Shown here in pieces: positions 61,459 to 64,000 of a DNA stretch of 64,000 nt (position 1 is its first letter; each line of letters starts with the position of its first letter). Origin of the DNA: an uncultured Lachnospiraceae bacterium. Lineage in GTDB: Bacteria > Bacillota > Clostridia > Lachnospirales > Lachnospiraceae. The notes beneath the pieces were generated by a model, which was given only the letters and a program-made list of their open reading frames with translations, was not told the origin of the DNA and did not search any database. The position numbers and the translations under genes are program-made. The DNA lies in the NCBI GenBank assembly GCA_910586125.1, contig CAJUHP010000017.1:10757-74756 (forward strand), read 5' to 3'.

Positions 61459-61487
61459 TTGCATTTTTCTTTAATATACAGTAAAAT
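61459..61487 (+). promoter_or_regulatory. Promoter of the MFS-DUF2804 operon
   Basis: TTGCAT, 17-bp spacer, TAAAAT, about 120 bp before the MFS start at 61609. Confidence 0.6.
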
Positions 61488-61608
61488 CAACAATAATACA
61501 TCCTTTTCTTTCTTCACCGCAATCACTGCGGGTCCTTCTTCCTACGGACTGCGCCGAACGCAACACAAAAGCCATACAACCACCCCCGTCTCAAATGAAG
61601 GAGGACTT

Positions 61609-62901
61609 ATGAAGCGAATCAGCCGCAAAAACTGGATTCTGATCTGGGTTCTGGGACTCACTGGCCAGATCTGCTGGAACATCGAAAATTCCTGGTTTAA
61701 CACGTTTGTCTATGACAAAATCGCCCCCGATCCCGCCATTGTATCCTGGATGGTCGGCGCCAGCGCGGCGGTGTCCACCATCTGCACCTTCTCCATCGGC
61801 ACTTGGGGCGACCGGCTGGGCAAAAGGAAGCCCTTTATCTGCATCGGCTATATTTTGTGGGGCGTTTTTACTTTCATATTCGGAGCCACAGAGCGCCTGC
61901 CCAAAGACCCGCTGTTTATCGCCGCCGCATGCGTTGTGCTGGCGGATGCCGTCATGAGCTTTTTCGGTTCTGTGGGCAACGACGGTGGATTTTCTCCCTG
62001 GACCACAGATATCTCCAACGAGCAAAACCGCGGCCGTCTCGGCGGTGTTCTGGCCGTCATGCCTGTCTTTGCCACGATCTTTGGCGCCATTGTGTCCGGT
62101 TTTTTGATTGATCAGATGGATTTTTTTGCCTTTTTTGGATTGATGGGAGCTATCGTAGCTGCGGTGGGCGTCCTGACTTTTTTCACGCTGGAGGATGCGG
62201 CGGATCTGAAACCCAAACGGGACAAACAAGGCTTTCTGCATCAGCTTCTCTCTGTTTTTAACTGGAAGACCGTTCAGGAGAATAAGGAATTGTTTTGGGT
62301 CTTCCTGGTTCTTACCGTCTATTTCAGCGCCTTTAATGTCTACTTTCCCTACATTACGATCTATTTCGTAAATTACCTGGGATACGACTACGGCATGACT
62401 GGCCTGATCCAGGGCTTGGGGCTCCTGGCCGCGTCTCTTTTGACCATTCCCGCCGCCATTCTGATCGATAAGGGACGAATGGTTCTGGTGGTATTTGGAG
62501 CTCTTTTCTGCAATGTTCTGGGACTCGCCGCCGTCAGCGTCTCACAGGCTTTTCCCGTACTGCTTCTCGGCGTGTTCGGAACGGGGATCGGCTATATTCT
62601 CATTGTGCAGACCCTGACCGCCTGGATGAAAAATCTGTTTCCCGAAGAACAGAGAGGACAGTTTGACGGAATCCGTCACATTCTTTCGGTCTGTATCCCT
62701 ATGATTATCGGTCCGGCCATCGCCACGCAGATCATCAGCCGCCTAGGTGCCGAGCGGGAAATCAACGGCATCATCGGTATGGTTCCCGCTCCAAATCTCT
62801 TTCTGATCTCCGCCGGACTCACCTGCTTTACCCTGCTTCCATTGACCGCCGCGATGCGGCTCCACAAGAAAAGGACGCAACTCACATGGAAAAAGAACTG
62901 A
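61609..62901 (+). CDS. MFS transporter
   Basis: Twelve-helix major facilitator, 430 residues, in the cell membrane. The first half has IGTWGDRLGKRKPFI, the MFS loop 2-3 signature (G-x3-D-x2-G-x-R/K); the second half has IDKGRMVLV. The segment GGFSPWTTDISNEQNRGRLGG is like sugar or lipid-linked oligosaccharide MFS members (lactose/melibiose-like). RBS GAAGGAGG at 61609. It overlaps the DUF2804 gene by 16 bp, which implies a joint pathway. Substrate unknown. Confidence 0.88.
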   Translation: MKRISRKNWILIWVLGLTGQICWNIENSWFNTFVYDKIAPDPAIVSWMVGASAAVSTICTFSIGTWGDRLGKRKPFICIGYILWGVFTFIFGATERLPKDPLFIAAACVVLADAVMSFFGSVGNDGGFSPWTTDISNEQNRGRLGGVLAVMPVFATIFGAIVSGFLIDQMDFFAFFGLMGAIVAAVGVLTFFTLEDAADLKPKRDKQGFLHQLLSVFNWKTVQENKELFWVFLVLTVYFSAFNVYFPYITIYFVNYLGYDYGMTGLIQGLGLLAASLLTIPAAILIDKGRMVLVVFGALFCNVLGLAAVSVSQAFPVLLLGVFGTGIGYILIVQTLTAWMKNLFPEEQRGQFDGIRHILSVCIPMIIGPAIATQIISRLGAEREINGIIGMVPAPNLFLISAGLTCFTLLPLTAAMRLHKKRTQLTWKKN

Positions 62902-63887
62902 CAAAAAAAGGGCCTGTGCTGGATCGCAGAGGCCGCCCTATTCCCGGTTTTTCCCGGCGAAGCACACGGGTTTATGACCGCAGAGCCATCAAGGCGCCGC
63001 CCTGGCGCATCAAGGAATGGGACTATTACCACATTTCCAACAATCATCTCTGTTTGCAGATGACCATCGGCCACGCATCCTATGCCGGACAGGTCAGCCT
63101 GATGCTGTTTCATTTTCGGGATGGAAAGAAGTATCTGGATCTGTCCCGGACGATTCCGCTGCCTTTTCACTCCTTTCACATGCCAGCGGACGCCGAGCAG
63201 GATCATCACCTGTACTATGATAAAAATGGGATCTATATGAGTTTTGATGTCAAGGACGGAATCCGCACCCTGACCTGCTTTTGGGACGGGGTGGAAGCTT
63301 TGGTCAAGCTGAAACGAGTCAACCCGGATTCTCTGGTGATCACGCTGCCCTTCGACGAGTGCGAGCACGCATTTTACTACAACCATAAAATCAACTGCAT
63401 GACAGCGGAAGGCACGGTCCGCGTCGGCGCACAGGAATGGAAATTTGACTGCGCGGATTCCTTTGGCCTTTTGGACTGGGGACGCGGCGTGTGGCCGTTT
63501 CACAATGAATGGTACTGGAGCAACGCAACCGGGCGGCTGGGGGAAGAGATGTTTGGCTTCAACCTGGGCTGCGGCTTCGGCAACTCAGATACTGCCAGCG
63601 AAAATATGCTCTTTTACCAGGGACGCTCCCACAAACTGGGCAGGGTGGATTTTACTTTGGGCAAGCGCTATATGGATCCCTGGCATCTGACCGACCGCGA
63701 GGGAAGACTTGATTTATGGCTTACGCCGGTCTACGACCGCACGACAAAGGTGAAGGTATTGTGGGTGAACAACTGCTGTCACCAGATGTTTGGAGAGTTT
63801 CGCGGCACCGTCGTGCTGGACAGCGGAAAAAGGCTGGAAGTGAAAGATATTGTTTCCTTTGCGGAGCATGCACAAAATAACTGGTAG
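62886..63887 (+). CDS. DUF2804 family protein
   Basis: A 333-residue soluble protein of the DUF2804 family, recognised by the N-terminal GPVLDRRGRPIPGFSRRSTRVYDR, the IKEWDYYHISN segment, and ADSFGLLDWGRGVWPFHNEWYWSNATG with GFNLGCGFGN. The fold is predicted all-beta; a lipocalin-like or carotenoid hydratase-related fold has been suggested for relatives. No catalytic residues can be named. It overlaps the upstream MFS gene by 16 bp in another frame; its start is set by position and a weak GGACGCAA site. Function unknown. Confidence 0.86.
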   Translation: MEKELTKKGPVLDRRGRPIPGFSRRSTRVYDRRAIKAPPWRIKEWDYYHISNNHLCLQMTIGHASYAGQVSLMLFHFRDGKKYLDLSRTIPLPFHSFHMPADAEQDHHLYYDKNGIYMSFDVKDGIRTLTCFWDGVEALVKLKRVNPDSLVITLPFDECEHAFYYNHKINCMTAEGTVRVGAQEWKFDCADSFGLLDWGRGVWPFHNEWYWSNATGRLGEEMFGFNLGCGFGNSDTASENMLFYQGRSHKLGRVDFTLGKRYMDPWHLTDREGRLDLWLTPVYDRTTKVKVLWVNNCCHQMFGEFRGTVVLDSGKRLEVKDIVSFAEHAQNNW

Positions 63888-64000
63888 GACGGCTAAAAAC
63901 GAGACTGTTTCAAAGTTTGTGTAAAGTCGAAAAACTGATATAAGTTATGTTGTTAGTTACGGAAAGGCAAAGCCATTTTTTAGGCTATTGCCCTTTGCTT
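63888..64000. other. Right edge: possible start of a repeat or IS end
   Basis: After the DUF2804 stop the sequence at 63901-63925 (starts GAGACTGTTTCAAAG, continues TTTGTGTAAAG) resembles the outer ends of some IS256-type elements, and an imperfect AAAGGCAA.../...TTGCCCTTT inverted repeat lies at 63961-63996. Too little is visible to call an element. Confidence 0.3.

Noticed and set aside
1..64000. CRISPR arrays, rRNA genes, prophage
   Set aside because: No regular short repeats with spacers, no rRNA signatures and no phage structural genes were seen.

Overview
The window reads as chromosomal DNA of an anaerobic, spore-forming Gram-positive bacterium of the class Clostridia, most likely family Lachnospiraceae. 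This is inferred from gene content: spore proteins (SpmA, SpmB, a CotS-type coat protein, a SleB-type hydrolase), small clostridial families (DUF4364, DUF951, DUF1385), two LytR-CpsA-Psr proteins, a minimal two-gene SUF system, sigma-A type promoters, strong AAGGAGG ribosome sites, and GC content that looks to be in the mid-50s percent. No rRNA, CRISPR array, prophage or complete insertion sequence was seen.

Layout. 1-7.5 kb: the 3' part of ftsH converges on a dnaD-like/dnaC-like/prs operon; a dense DnaA-box cluster lies directly upstream of that operon, followed by murC and a shikimate-kinase-like gene. 7.6-12.2 kb: an orphan AAA ATPase, a small membrane protein, a broken fucosyltransferase fragment, an ABC exporter and a ROK glucokinase. 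12.3-17.2 kb: a SAM-I riboswitch with terminator controls a secreted glycoside-hydrolase-like lipoprotein followed by metK; murA lies upstream. 17.5-22 kb: a DMSO-reductase-like dmsA-dmsB pair with no membrane anchor gene, and a divergent TorD-type chaperone. 22-26 kb: an IS3 orfA relic fused to the end of a TetR gene, ridA, and glgB overlapping a signal peptidase gene. 26-34 kb: tandem LCP genes and the rho-rpmE-DUF1385-prmC-prfA cluster. 34-37 kb: DUF4364, DUF951, sir2 and degV sharing a symmetric promoter region, a SleB-type hydrolase and two tRNAs (Glu, Cys).

37-64 kb: a chemoreceptor and a periplasmic-sensor c-di-GMP phosphodiesterase; smsCB iron-sulfur assembly; a phosphohexomutase, CotS and threonine ammonia-lyase; an XRE regulator pair; an orphan anaerobic sulfatase-maturase-like radical SAM enzyme; a glycosyltransferase; a MarR-aldehyde dehydrogenase operon; a cytosolic ParB-like/BMP fusion with a phosphoesterase and spmAB; a second EAL protein with an unusual cysteine-rich redox-type N-terminus; an HPt protein; and an MFS/DUF2804 pair.

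The observations most worth following are the cysteine-domain/GGDEF/EAL fusion (59.0-60.8 kb), the DnaA-box cluster beside the helicase-loading genes (5.35-5.58 kb), a family of about 99-bp palindromic repeats present three times, the SAM riboswitch driving a glycoside-hydrolase-like lipoprotein gene before metK, the ParB-like/BMP fusion, and the mirrored sir2/degV promoter palindrome. Two signal transduction proteins here carry degenerate GGDEF and intact EAL motifs, suggesting c-di-GMP breakdown rather than synthesis is what this region contributes.
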